A stretch of DNA of 41,792 nucleotides, from the NCBI GenBank assembly GCA_017629035.1, contig JAGBXX010000031.1, forward strand, positions 1 through 41,792, read 5' to 3'. The first letter of the stretch is position 1. Each line of letters opens with the position of its first letter. Positions 26,285 to 34,960 of this stretch are shown one piece after another. A model generated the notes under the pieces. It searched no databases. It saw nothing but the letters and a program-made list of their open reading frames with translations, and was not told the DNA's origin. Made by a program: the position numbers and the translations under genes. The DNA is from Alistipes sp. (GTDB taxonomy: Bacteria; Bacteroidota; Bacteroidia; Bacteroidales; Rikenellaceae).

Positions 26285-26617
26285 TTACTTATTTACGTTA
26301 GACAATAGCACTAGCTTAAGTGCCTCAGGTACATCGCCCACACGCTTCCATGCCGTGAGGCCACGATACCAGATGAGCGTATCCTTATTGACACGACCAG
26401 CCGCGATAAGCTGGCTGAGCTCCGCCTCGCTTAAGGGGCCTGCTTGAGCACCATCCACGGCAACGAAATATTCACGCTGCTGAGCTATGGGTGCTCCTGC
26501 GCCAGGAACGGCCATGTTGCCAATGGCGTGATTCATAGTCTCGACCATCTGCTGAGCCACAGCGAGGCTCATACCAAATTCCATGAGTCGCTCAATAGAG
26601 CTAAAGTCGTTGTTCAT
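26285..26617 (-). CDS. GYF_2-domain protein
   Basis: A 110-residue protein. The C-terminal half, EYFVAVDGAQAGPLSEAEL through DTLIWYRGLTAWKRVGDV, is a GYF_2 (DUF4339) domain, a small module thought to bind proline-rich peptides. The same domain ends the SPFH protein encoded just upstream, so the two share an interaction module, probably by duplication. The first 40 residues form amphipathic helix. It sits 17 bases behind the SPFH gene and 5 bases before the membrane protein gene. Confidence 0.85.
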   Translation of the reverse strand: MNNDFSSIERLMEFGMSLAVAQQMVETMNHAIGNMAVPGAGAPIAQQREYFVAVDGAQAGPLSEAELSQLIAAGRVNKDTLIWYRGLTAWKRVGDVPEALKLVLLSNVNK

Positions 26618-26634
26618 AGTTTACACGTTTTAGG

Positions 26635-27996
26635 TTAAAGTGCTGGAGGTGTAGGTGGCACTGGTGGTACTGGAGGCATAGGTGGCATTACGGGTGCAAA
26701 GAGCTGTGCGAGCTCTGCCACGTTGCCTGCAGCCTCCCAGCCAGCCATGCCCTGCTTCCAGACGAGAGTCTGCGCAGTGAACTGTCCCATCTGAGCAAAC
26801 TGCTGGAGCTGAGGGATGGTGAAAGGACCACTCTGCTGACCATTCACAGCGACAAAGTATTGTGTTGTAGGCATAGGTGGTGGGGTGTTCATAGTCTGCT
26901 GCATATTGCCACCCATCTGGTTCATCATGCCGGCCATCTGGTTGCCAAGAGCGCCACCCATCATCATGCCTGTCATCATACCTGCAGGGTTCATATTGCC
27001 ACCGCCACCCATGTTCGACATATTGCCAAGGCTCTGCATACCTGCGCGCATAACCTCGGTCTGCTGGTCGAGGGCGTGAGCACCCATGAAGTTGGTCTCG
27101 GTCTGTAGACGCTGTGCACGCTGCATCTCCTCACGCTGGATGCGCAGGCTCTCTTCCATATTCTGGGCATTGATGCGCTGTGTATCCTGAAGGTTCTGGA
27201 TGTTTACATCGGTCTGGGCAGTGATTGTCTTCTCCTGCTGTGCTGCGGTAACACGACGAAGCTCAAGGTAGCCCTCGCTCTCCTTGTCTACATCGATAGT
27301 GCCCACATCGAAGCGCTTGACTGTGACGCCGAAATCGTCGGCAAGGTCTGCCTTAATCTTCTCCTGGATGATGTCGCTGATGTCTGCAATGCGACGCTCA
27401 ATCTGGAGCACAGGGATCTGGTAGTCGCAAGGAGCATTTGCCACAATGCTCTTAACACGCTTAATAACAGCGCTCTTAATCTGCTGCTCGAGCTCCTCGA
27501 TGTCGAAGTTTATGAGTCGGTGCTTCTTGATGAAGTCCTGGTAGTCGGTGATGTTAAACGTAAGAGTACCACGTACGGCCATAGGCACGCCAAAGTCCAT
27601 GAAGCGTGGGTCGTAGACGTCGAAATATGGTACGCCAAACTTAATCTGAACAACGCCTGCAAGGTTGATGAAGTATACCTCTGCCTGGAATGGGGTGTCG
27701 CCATTGTATGCCAAACCGATAATACCCGAGAGCACAGGGAAGTTTGCTGTCTTGATAATATCGTCGTGTGGGCCCATGATGAAGTCCTGGCAGGTGCCAT
27801 CCTTCTGCGTGTATACGAATACTGCAACCTCACCATCCTTAACACGCAGTGAGCTGCCCCAGCGAATAGCATTCTCACGCTTTGTTGAGTTAGCCTCGCC
27901 TGAAGGACGCCATTTCCATACCAAATATTCAGGCTCGTCGCAGCGGATGACATCCATCATTCCGCTATTCTCTTTTCTGTTGCCAAAGAGTCCCAT
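26635..27996 (-). CDS. SPFH-domain protein with C-terminal GYF_2 domain
   Basis: A 453-residue protein. Residues about 20-250 form an SPFH/Band-7 domain of the type often labelled virion core protein (YdjI-like). A coiled coil rich in Gln and Glu follows (about 245-310), then a Met/Gly/Asn-rich flexible stretch (about 320-375), a GYF_2 domain (QYFVAVNGQQSGPFT to TLVWKQGMAGWEAAG, about 382-430) and a Pro-rich tail (PPMPPVPPVPPTPP). The tail is a plausible ligand for the protein's own or its neighbour's GYF_2 domain. B. subtilis YdjI is encoded with the membrane-stress protein PspA, which suggests an envelope scaffold role here; that is analogy only. Confidence 0.88.
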   Translation of the reverse strand: MGLFGNRKENSGMMDVIRCDEPEYLVWKWRPSGEANSTKRENAIRWGSSLRVKDGEVAVFVYTQKDGTCQDFIMGPHDDIIKTANFPVLSGIIGLAYNGDTPFQAEVYFINLAGVVQIKFGVPYFDVYDPRFMDFGVPMAVRGTLTFNITDYQDFIKKHRLINFDIEELEQQIKSAVIKRVKSIVANAPCDYQIPVLQIERRIADISDIIQEKIKADLADDFGVTVKRFDVGTIDVDKESEGYLELRRVTAAQQEKTITAQTDVNIQNLQDTQRINAQNMEESLRIQREEMQRAQRLQTETNFMGAHALDQQTEVMRAGMQSLGNMSNMGGGGNMNPAGMMTGMMMGGALGNQMAGMMNQMGGNMQQTMNTPPPMPTTQYFVAVNGQQSGPFTIPQLQQFAQMGQFTAQTLVWKQGMAGWEAAGNVAELAQLFAPVMPPMPPVPPVPPTPPAL

Positions 27997-28008
27997 ATCG
28001 TTGCTTTA

Positions 28009-28815
28009 TTACTTCTTAAACATTGAGAATAGACCGCCGCCACCTTTAACCTCACCAGCCTTCTGCTCGTAGAATGCGTAGTATGGGGCAAATGTCTTGT
28101 CTGATGCAAAACTCATCTTTGCCTTGTTGATACAGTTGGTGAATAGAATCCAGTAGCCGTAGCCGAGGTTCTCCAAATCGTAACCAAACTTGTTCATACC
28201 ATTCTTTGGGCCTTTAGGGTCTACGATTGGCTGAAGCGATGATAGAAGGCCGAGAAGCTCTGCTCGTGTATTGGGTACGTTGAATACCGTGATAGCATTA
28301 ATCTTCTCCTTAGCCTTATCTAATTGTGGATTAGCGCCAGTGAACATGCCGAAGAATTTCTCTCCGTTTGACATCTTCTGATACTTCTCCTCGATAGCCG
28401 AGAGGCGCTCATAGAGCTTGTCGATAGCGCAGGTGCTTATATCCTCGGTGTAGGCGTAGCCACACTCTGCACACGATGCCGAGCCAGCTGCCACAATAGC
28501 TCCACATGCTGGACACTTGCGAATATCGCCAAATTTTGTTGACTTGGGGGCTGCCTGCTGTGCACTCTGTGCTTGTGACTGAGCCTGAGCCTGAGCCTGA
28601 GCCAGGGCAAGAGCCTGTGCCTGAGCAGCTGCTGCATCACGATCCTGCTTCTGCTTCTCATATAGGCGTGACTCGAGGACCATCTCGAACTCGTCGAGGT
28701 CGATACCCTCAGCCTGGGCATTTCTAAACAATATCTGCTTCTCCTTCTCGGTTAGTTCGCCATCGGCAAGAGCAGCATTTATAAGGTGCTCCATGCGGTC
28801 ATTGTACATGCTCAT
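28009..28815 (-). CDS. Zinc-ribbon protein with TerB-like N-terminus
   Basis: A 268-residue cytoplasmic protein. Residues 1-50 (MEHLINAALADGELTEKEKQ and the following helix) resemble a short TerB/SHOCT-like helical module. Residues about 60-90 are an Ala/Gln repeat that should form a long helix. A zinc ribbon with CPAC and CAEC follows at about 100-120. The rest is helical and ends in a Gly-rich segment before FSMFKK. It is the first gene of the cassette, 12 bases before the SPFH gene. The overall layout recalls the zinc-ribbon partners of YdjI-type SPFH proteins. Function unknown. Confidence 0.82.
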   Translation of the reverse strand: MSMYNDRMEHLINAALADGELTEKEKQILFRNAQAEGIDLDEFEMVLESRLYEKQKQDRDAAAAQAQALALAQAQAQAQSQAQSAQQAAPKSTKFGDIRKCPACGAIVAAGSASCAECGYAYTEDISTCAIDKLYERLSAIEEKYQKMSNGEKFFGMFTGANPQLDKAKEKINAITVFNVPNTRAELLGLLSSLQPIVDPKGPKNGMNKFGYDLENLGYGYWILFTNCINKAKMSFASDKTFAPYYAFYEQKAGEVKGGGGLFSMFKK

Positions 28816-28857
28816 AGTTATAATCTTCGTTTGAGGTTAGTTAATTTTGTCTAAACA

Positions 28858-28865
28858 CAAAGTTA
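28858..28865 (-). promoter_or_regulatory. -7 box of the SPFH/GYF_2 cassette
   Basis: TAACTTTG on the minus strand fits TAnnTTTG, about 43 bases before the first start codon; no TTTG is found at the -33 position. The rest of 28816-29005 contains only this and a terminator. Confidence 0.5.
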
Positions 28866-28946
28866 GTAAAATATTCTCGAATTATCCCCTATTTGTGGAG
28901 AAAAAAGGAGTAAAAAATGTGGTTATTGTGCTGAACGTATAAATAG

Positions 28947-28985
28947 AAAGAGGGTGTACAACAAAACTCGTTGTACACCCTCTTT
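28947..28985. terminator. Strong terminator behind the GH57 gene
   Basis: A perfect 16-bp stem: 28947-28962 (AAAGAGGGTGTACAAC) pairs with 28970-28985 around seven bases. It lies behind the glycogen operon and upstream of the SPFH cassette, insulating the two. Confidence 0.85.
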
Positions 28986-29005
28986 ATCCGAGTAGATTGG
29001 CTCTA

Positions 29006-30184
29006 CTATAGCTTGTTGAGCTCGATCTCGAAGTCAGACAATACGTTCATATAGTTCATAAATGCCTCATAAGCCGAACCGTATGGGTTGAAATATGAGT
29101 GAACGTCGCCATCCGAGAACCACTTTGTAGCCATGTAGTAGAAGTGGTCTGAGTTCTGCATGAAGTGCCATACATACTCAAAGTCCTTGTTCTTAGCCTT
29201 CTTAACCTTTGGAGCCAAGGCATACAACTTAGCAAATGCCTCGTTCTGCAAGTCGTTGCCAAGCCATGCAGTCACGTCACGCTCCTCGTCTGCCCATGAC
29301 ATTGCATAAGGGCAGTGCAAAACGGCTACTGGCTGCAACTTCTTAGCAGCCTCGCTTGCTGTGGCAAACTCCAACTCGCCAGTTGCGAAGATAGCCTCAG
29401 GCAGAGCCTTCATAAAGTCGAAGATGCCAGTCGAAGCCTTCTGGTGCTCGCCGAATGTCTCGTAGTCCATGAAGAGGTTAACCACGTCGCCAGTCTCGCC
29501 AGCAACCTTAGCTGCAAACTTATCGGCTGTAAGTGGCCACTCTGGCCATCCCTCGTTAGAGAAACGGAAGGCGATATCGTCCGAAAGACGGTAGTTGCGC
29601 AACAACAGACGGAGCTTGTTGTCGTTAGCGTCGGTATATACAAAGTTAGGCGACTTCCAACCCAAGATGTGCTTAGCACCCTCGGCCAACATAGTCTTGA
29701 AGCCCATGCCCTCGACAGCCTTAGCGATGTCGTCAGAGTAGATGAGCTCGGTGTTGCGGAAGGCTGTTGGCTTAACGCCGAACTCCTCCTTAAGCATCTG
29801 AGAGTGGAGCTTTACCTCCTGCTTGAACTCCTCGGGTGAGGCGAGCGAAGCCAATGAGTGAGAGTAAGTCTCGCCGAGGAACTCTACGTGGCCTGTTGCT
29901 GCAAGACGCTTGAACGAGTCGAGCACCTCGGGAGCGTAGGCCTTGAACTGCTCTACAGCCGAGCCGGTGATCGAGAATGTGCACTTGAAGGCACCGTTAT
30001 ACTGCTTGATAAGGCTCTCGAGAAGTGCATTCATCGGAAGATAGCACTCACGGGCAATCTTCTGCATGATTGAACGATTAGTAAAGTCGTCCAAGTAGTT
30101 GTGATCCTTGCCCATGTTGAAGAAACGATAGGTCTTCAAACGCCATGGCTGGTGTACCTGAAAGTAGAAACAAACTGTCTTCAT
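29006..30184 (-). CDS. Glycoside hydrolase family 57 alpha-glucanase
   Basis: Family 57 enzyme acting on alpha-1,4-glucans (alpha-amylase or glucanotransferase type), without a signal peptide and so cytoplasmic. The 392-residue protein shows the family regions in order: HQPWR (11-15), GHVEFLGETYSHS (98-110), FRNTELIYSD with probable nucleophile E146, and FMDYETFGEH with probable acid/base D240. It is the last gene of an operon with the debranching enzyme and a glycosyltransferase, pointing to turnover of intracellular glycogen. Exact specificity cannot be read from the motifs. Confidence 0.93.
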   Translation of the reverse strand: MKTVCFYFQVHQPWRLKTYRFFNMGKDHNYLDDFTNRSIMQKIARECYLPMNALLESLIKQYNGAFKCTFSITGSAVEQFKAYAPEVLDSFKRLAATGHVEFLGETYSHSLASLASPEEFKQEVKLHSQMLKEEFGVKPTAFRNTELIYSDDIAKAVEGMGFKTMLAEGAKHILGWKSPNFVYTDANDNKLRLLLRNYRLSDDIAFRFSNEGWPEWPLTADKFAAKVAGETGDVVNLFMDYETFGEHQKASTGIFDFMKALPEAIFATGELEFATASEAAKKLQPVAVLHCPYAMSWADEERDVTAWLGNDLQNEAFAKLYALAPKVKKAKNKDFEYVWHFMQNSDHFYYMATKWFSDGDVHSYFNPYGSAYEAFMNYMNVLSDFEIELNKL

Positions 30185-30202
30185 ATATGTTACCTTATAT
30201 TA

Positions 30203-31519
30203 TTATTTACACTTGTCGATAGCTGCCTGGTAGACATCCTTGATCTTGATAGCAGCGTTGAACCACTTGAGGTTGTTAACCTCCTCCATACCCTTCTCAG
30301 AGAACATCTTGGCAAGGGCAGGGTAGGTGATAAGACCGTAGATCGAGTCGGCCATAGCATCAACATCCCAGTAGTCAACCTTGATTGCATAGTCGAGGAC
30401 CTCGGCAACACCACTCTGCTTAGAGATGATTGTAGGCACGTTCGAACGCATAGCCTCGAGTGGCGAGATACCGAATGGCTCAGATACCGAAGGCATGATA
30501 TATACATCCGAGAGCTGGAACATCTTCTGCACGTCGTCGCCCTTGAGGAAGCCCGTGAAGTGGAATCTATCCGAGATACCGAGCTGTGCGGCACGACGGA
30601 TACAGTGGTTCATCATATCGCCCGAGCCCGCCATAACGAAGCGCACGTTAGGCACTCGCTTGAGTACCTTGGCAGCAGCCTCGATAAAGTAGTCAGGACC
30701 CTTCTGGAATGTGATACGACCAAGGAACGTAACGATCTTATCCGATACGCCACGCTCAGGAAGTGGATTGTCGTTCTCGGCAAACTGCACAGCATTGTGC
30801 ACGGCAACAACCTTGTTTGGGTCGATGTGATACTTGTCGATGACGATGTTGCGTGTGAGGTTCGACACGGCGATAACCATATCGGCAGCCTCCATACCCG
30901 AACGCTCAATCTCGTAGACACGAGTATCGATATTGTCGCTCGACGAGCGGTCGAACGATGTTGCGTGCATGTGTACCACGAGTGGCTTGCCCGACACCTG
31001 CTTAGCAGCTACGCCGGCAAAGTATGTCAACCAGTCGTGTGCGTGGATAACGTCGAACTGACCCTCGAGCTGGCGTGCTACCTCGGCAGCAACAACAGCA
31101 TAGCGAGCAACCTCCTCCATGATGTTGGCGCCATACTTACCCGAGAAGGTGTAGCGCTGAGTCCAGCTATCACCCTTGCGCTCCCAGAACTTCTTGCCTG
31201 TCTTCTCGTATCCCTCACGATATGTTGCCCACTCCTCTGGCGAGATGTATGGCACCATATTCGAGTCGATATGGATAAACGAAATCTTGCGCATTATATC
31301 CTCGGCACCCTCGATGCTTGAGTCGCAGTAGTGTGCTTCGATGTCGCTGGCATTGACAACCTTAACAAAGCTCTCATCCTCGTCGCCCGACGCCTTAGGC
31401 ATCACAAAGATAACCTCCACATCGTTGCGAGCCAGACCCTGAGTCATACCATAGCAGGCGGTACCCAAGCCACCAGCGATATGGGGAGGAAACTCCCAAC
31501 CGAACATTAAGACTCTCAT
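30203..31519 (-). CDS. Glycogen-synthase-like glycosyltransferase (GT-B fold)
   Basis: A 438-residue GT-B glycosyltransferase, probably elongating alpha-glucan from a nucleotide sugar. The N-terminal domain has MFGWEFPPHIAGGLGTACYG, with the glycine-rich donor/acceptor loop, and DVIHAHDWLTYFAG; the C-terminal GT1 domain has VTFLGRITFQKGPDYFIEA and the E-x7-E motif SEPFGISPLEAM. These features match the glycogen/starch synthase-like proteins found with GH57 and debranching enzymes in Bacteroidales, but trehalose- or other GT4-type activity cannot be excluded. It starts 21 bases behind the debranching gene and ends 18 bases before the GH57 gene. Confidence 0.9.
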   Translation of the reverse strand: MRVLMFGWEFPPHIAGGLGTACYGMTQGLARNDVEVIFVMPKASGDEDESFVKVVNASDIEAHYCDSSIEGAEDIMRKISFIHIDSNMVPYISPEEWATYREGYEKTGKKFWERKGDSWTQRYTFSGKYGANIMEEVARYAVVAAEVARQLEGQFDVIHAHDWLTYFAGVAAKQVSGKPLVVHMHATSFDRSSSDNIDTRVYEIERSGMEAADMVIAVSNLTRNIVIDKYHIDPNKVVAVHNAVQFAENDNPLPERGVSDKIVTFLGRITFQKGPDYFIEAAAKVLKRVPNVRFVMAGSGDMMNHCIRRAAQLGISDRFHFTGFLKGDDVQKMFQLSDVYIMPSVSEPFGISPLEAMRSNVPTIISKQSGVAEVLDYAIKVDYWDVDAMADSIYGLITYPALAKMFSEKGMEEVNNLKWFNAAIKIKDVYQAAIDKCK

Positions 31520-31540
31520 ATTCTATCTATTTTTACGTTT

Positions 31541-33574
31541 TTACTTTTTTACGCTCTTACGTACGCACTTGCGCTTAGGCTTCTCTTCGGCTGCGGCCTC
31601 GGCTGCAGGTGCTGCCTTTTTGCAACTCTTGCGTGCAGGCTTCTTAGGTGCATACTTCTCGATGAGTGAGTTGATGTAGAGCAGACCACCTACAGATGTG
31701 GCATGTGACACCGAGCCACGTGGGTTGTATGGAGGATCGCCCTCGAAACGCTCCGAAATCGAGCCTACGCACTTTGCCTGAAGCTCATCGTCAAAGGCCT
31801 CGAGAATTGTGCGTGCCTCGTTAAGGTAGTTTGCACCACCAAGCTCAAGACATGCCTTAACATAGAACATGAGTGGCCAGATCCAAGCCGAGCCGTTGCG
31901 TGATGCCAAGTCCTGCGAGCGCTGATCCTCGTTGTAGTTCGACTTGTAGAGCATGTTGCGTGGTGAGAGTGTGCGCACACCACGAGGTGTAATGAGGTGC
32001 TGGTGTACGGTCTGGAGTGTAGCTACGAGCTGCTCGTCGTTGAGCATCTTGAAGTCAAGACCGCAGGCTACAACCATGTTGCAGCGGATAAACTTGTTCA
32101 CCTCGTCGTTGTTCACGTAGTCGGCAAGGTAGCCCTCCTCCTCTAACCAGAACTTTGAGATGAATGACTCACGAGTTCGCTTAGGCATATCCTTCCACTG
32201 GTCAACAAACTCCTTGTCGCCCTGCTTCTTGGCTACTGCCAAAGTGTATGATACGGCGTTGTACCAGAGTGCCTGAAGCTCTACTGGGTAGCCACGACGT
32301 GGTGTGAGTGGCTGGCCATCAACGATGGTACCCATCCATGTCAATGGGCGCTCTGCTGCCGCCCAGATAAGGCCGTTGTTGTGCAGAACGATCTCATTGT
32401 TAAAGCCACGGCGGTATGCCTCGAGTATGCCCTTCATCGCCTCACCATACTTAGTCCAAATCTCCTTCTGGCCGAGGTGTGCCTCGAGCTGCTGAAGTGT
32501 GAAGTAGAACCATAGTGGAGCGTCGGCAGTTGCTGGTGAGAGCTTGCTGTCGAGAAGACCGCTACTCTTCATATCGTTAATGGCTGTGTCGATAACGTCG
32601 ATACAATCCTGTGTACGGTTCTGCGAGAGTGTGAGTCCTGGTAGTGCCATGAATGTATCCTCCATGAATGGGCCAAACCATGGGTAGCCAGCGATAAGCT
32701 CTGTGCGGTTGTTAGGACGACGGATGACAAACTGACGTGCAGAGTGCTCCAAGCAGCTGAGGAAGTCGATCTTGTGTGTGCGCTCGGCGAGTGCTGCCTC
32801 GAATACTGCTGAGATAGTCTCAGGCGTTGCCATGAGGTCGGTTGCTGCCGAGAAGATTACGCTCTCGCCCTTCTTGATGTTGAACTCGAAGTAGCCAGTT
32901 GAGAGCAGGTCCTCGTGACCCTCGTAGCCACGGCGAAGCTCCTTCTGATACTCGAAGTTGTAGTACCAGTCGGGTGCTGCCACAAACTCGGCATCCTCTC
33001 TGTTGGTCTGCATGTGCAACCATGGGAAGCCGTCGTACAAGCGGCACTTAACACCGTAAGGGATAGGGTAGGCACGACCATCGGCCTCCATATTTGCCTT
33101 CGAGAGTGAGTGCTTGTCGCGATATGCCAACATAGGACGAAGACGAAGCGTAGTATCTGAGTGAGCATCTACCAACGTGTAGCGAATCATGAGCTGTGTG
33201 CGGTTGTGAATCCAGAGTAGCTCCTTGCGTAACACTACGCCACCCACACGATAGGTGATTGTAGGTGTTGGTGTATACTCAAAGTCGGTGATGTACTTGT
33301 GGCCTCGTGGCTCGTAGGTGCCATCAAAACGGTGCAGAGCGAGGTTGAACGACTGGTCGTGCTGAATCACTGTCTCGTCGAGCGATGATAGCAGTACATA
33401 AGTGCGATCGCTCTGGTCGATGGGTGCTACCATCAAGCCGTGGTATTTACGTGTGTTGCAGCATACTATGGTGGTGCTCATATAGCCGCCACGACGATCC
33501 GTAGCAAGCATCTCTCTGTCGAGTGAGTACTCCAAGTTGCCCAATTCACGCTTGTCGAATTTAAGTCCTGACAT
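31541..33574 (-). CDS. Glycogen debranching enzyme (amylo-alpha-1,6-glucosidase family)
   Basis: Removes alpha-1,6 branches from glycogen. The 677-residue cytoplasmic protein has an N-terminal beta domain with ATDRRGGYMSTTIVCCNTRKYHGLM (about 24-48, a family hallmark) and a C-terminal alpha/alpha-barrel with GYPWFGPFMEDTFMALPGL (about 296-314) and RNGSAWIWPLMFY. The barrel motif more often reads WGRDT in the family as I recall it; here Met-Glu replaces Gly-Arg before Asp-Thr. The last about 35 residues are Lys/Ala-rich (AAPAAEAAAEEKPKRKC), an odd basic tail. First gene of the glycogen operon, preceded by a long structured leader. Confidence 0.9.
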   Translation of the reverse strand: MSGLKFDKRELGNLEYSLDREMLATDRRGGYMSTTIVCCNTRKYHGLMVAPIDQSDRTYVLLSSLDETVIQHDQSFNLALHRFDGTYEPRGHKYITDFEYTPTPTITYRVGGVVLRKELLWIHNRTQLMIRYTLVDAHSDTTLRLRPMLAYRDKHSLSKANMEADGRAYPIPYGVKCRLYDGFPWLHMQTNREDAEFVAAPDWYYNFEYQKELRRGYEGHEDLLSTGYFEFNIKKGESVIFSAATDLMATPETISAVFEAALAERTHKIDFLSCLEHSARQFVIRRPNNRTELIAGYPWFGPFMEDTFMALPGLTLSQNRTQDCIDVIDTAINDMKSSGLLDSKLSPATADAPLWFYFTLQQLEAHLGQKEIWTKYGEAMKGILEAYRRGFNNEIVLHNNGLIWAAAERPLTWMGTIVDGQPLTPRRGYPVELQALWYNAVSYTLAVAKKQGDKEFVDQWKDMPKRTRESFISKFWLEEEGYLADYVNNDEVNKFIRCNMVVACGLDFKMLNDEQLVATLQTVHQHLITPRGVRTLSPRNMLYKSNYNEDQRSQDLASRNGSAWIWPLMFYVKACLELGGANYLNEARTILEAFDDELQAKCVGSISERFEGDPPYNPRGSVSHATSVGGLLYINSLIEKYAPKKPARKSCKKAAPAAEAAAEEKPKRKCVRKSVKK

Positions 33575-33628
33575 AGTTGGAATATTTTTGTTAGTTACTT
33601 TTTTCGAGCTTATACGACGAATTACACA

Positions 33629-33667
33629 ATATAATGTTTTGATATCCAGGGGGATGGAACATTATAT
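33629..33667 (-). promoter_or_regulatory. Inverted repeat in the leader of the glycogen operon
   Basis: ATATAATGTT (33629-33638) and AACATTATAT (33658-33667) are perfectly complementary around 19 bases that contain a further ATCC/GGAT pairing. It lies between the promoter and the start of the debranching gene and could be an operator or an RNA leader structure. Confidence 0.5.
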
Positions 33668-33703
33668 CGAGTAGACGAATAAAAATGTTTATGCTTTGGA
33701 TAG

Positions 33704-33735
33704 TAAAATTACAACAAAATTTTGAATTATCCAAA
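33704..33735 (-). promoter_or_regulatory. Promoter of the glycogen operon
   Basis: Minus strand TTTG (33732-33735), 20 bases, then TAATTTTA (33704-33711), one base off TAnnTTTG. It begins directly behind the hemW stop codon and gives a leader of about 120 bases. Confidence 0.6.
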
Positions 33736-33737
33736 TT

Positions 33738-34850
33738 TTAAGCGAAAAGTGACTCGATTACAGCATCGGAAATGAGGAACTTATCTGCTGGTATTCGAGC
33801 TATGCTGCCCTCTCTGACCACAGCGCCACTGCTGATCCATGCGCCAAGTGATTGTGCTATGCGCTCTTGGTGCTCTATGCCGTAGTTCTGGGCTATGTAA
33901 TTGAGGTCTATGCCACGCTCTGTGCGTAGCGACACCATGACATACTCGTTGAGGTGGTCGATGGGTGTTAGATGCTCATCCTCGTAGCGGAACTTACCCT
34001 CGGAGTACTCCTTGGCCGACGATATGCACCATGTGCGGTTGTCACGACTGAAGGAGTGGGCACCAGCGCCTATGCCCAGATACTCCACTCCACGCCAATA
34101 TGCCGAGTTGTGCACTGCTTGATGACCAGGGCGGGCGAAGTTCGATACTTCGTAGTGGTCGTAGCCTGCCTGGGTGAGTACATGATGTACACGCAAAAAC
34201 TCCTGCTCGGACTCCTCGTCGCTAAGTGGTGTGTACTCGCCCTTGCGTGTCAAGAGTCCGAGGCGTGTGCGCTCCTCGATGGTGAGGTGGTAGGCCGAGA
34301 TATGCTCCACGCCAAGCTGTGTAGCCTCGCTGAGTGACTCCCCAAGGTGGTCGCCCTCGAAGCCCGAAACACCAAATATAAGGTCGATGGATATGTTGTT
34401 GATGCCGCCCTTGCGCAGACGCTCCACAGCCTTAATGGCCTCCTCGGCCGTGTGGCGGCGATTCATGAACTTCAGGACTCTATCGTCGAAGGATTGTATG
34501 CCGAGGCTCACTCGGTTGATAGGTGTATGGCTGAGTGCTTGGACATACTCCTGTGTAAGGTCGTCGGGGTTGGCCTCGAGGGTTATCTCCCTAACGCCGC
34601 TAATATCGAAGAGGCTCGCAGCGCTCTGAATGAGCGACTCTATATCCTCGGGTCGTAGTAGCGATGGTGTGCCACCGCCAAAATATATCGAGCTGAGCTC
34701 TCTATGCTCTAAATAGTCGGCACGCTCCGCCATCTCACGGTGCATCATGCTTACGACCTTGGGCAGTAGCTCTATGGCACCTACTTTGTAGAAGTCGCAG
34801 TAGGAGCATATACGCTTGCAGAAGGGTACATGGAGGTAGAGTGTTGCCAT
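33738..34850 (-). CDS. hemW: Heme chaperone HemW (radical SAM, formerly coproporphyrinogen oxidase-like)
   Basis: Radical SAM family protein that binds heme and delivers it to target enzymes. The 370-residue protein opens MATLYLHVPFC and has the iron-sulfur motif CKRICSYC (C11, C15, C18). It also has IYFGGGTPSLL, the SAM-site region LEANPDD, and the HNSAYW motif that separates HemW from true HemN oxidases. The frame opens eight codons earlier (34874), but that start lies on the -7 box, so ATG at 34848-34850 is chosen. Confidence 0.93.
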   Translation of the reverse strand: MATLYLHVPFCKRICSYCDFYKVGAIELLPKVVSMMHREMAERADYLEHRELSSIYFGGGTPSLLRPEDIESLIQSAASLFDISGVREITLEANPDDLTQEYVQALSHTPINRVSLGIQSFDDRVLKFMNRRHTAEEAIKAVERLRKGGINNISIDLIFGVSGFEGDHLGESLSEATQLGVEHISAYHLTIEERTRLGLLTRKGEYTPLSDEESEQEFLRVHHVLTQAGYDHYEVSNFARPGHQAVHNSAYWRGVEYLGIGAGAHSFSRDNRTWCISSAKEYSEGKFRYEDEHLTPIDHLNEYVMVSLRTERGIDLNYIAQNYGIEHQERIAQSLGAWISSGAVVREGSIARIPADKFLISDAVIESLFA

Positions 34851-34871
34851 GATAGAGTCTTTTGTGAGCCA

Positions 34872-34879
34872 CAAAGTTA
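34872..34879 (-). promoter_or_regulatory. -7 box of hemW
   Basis: TAACTTTG on the minus strand, about 22 bases upstream of the chosen hemW start; the -33 half is weak. Confidence 0.5.
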
Positions 34880-34921
34880 CAAAAAAGTCAACAAAGAGGG
34901 TCGAATTACTCGCAAAAATAT

Positions 34922-34929
34922 TACCTTTG
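34922..34929 (+). promoter_or_regulatory. -7 box of sdaA
   Basis: TACCTTTG, 31 bases upstream of the sdaA ATG; no clear TTTG at the -33 position. hemW and sdaA are divergent from this 110-base gap. Confidence 0.55.
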
Positions 34930-34960
34930 TGGGTAGTAAAACGACTGAACAGTGTAAACT

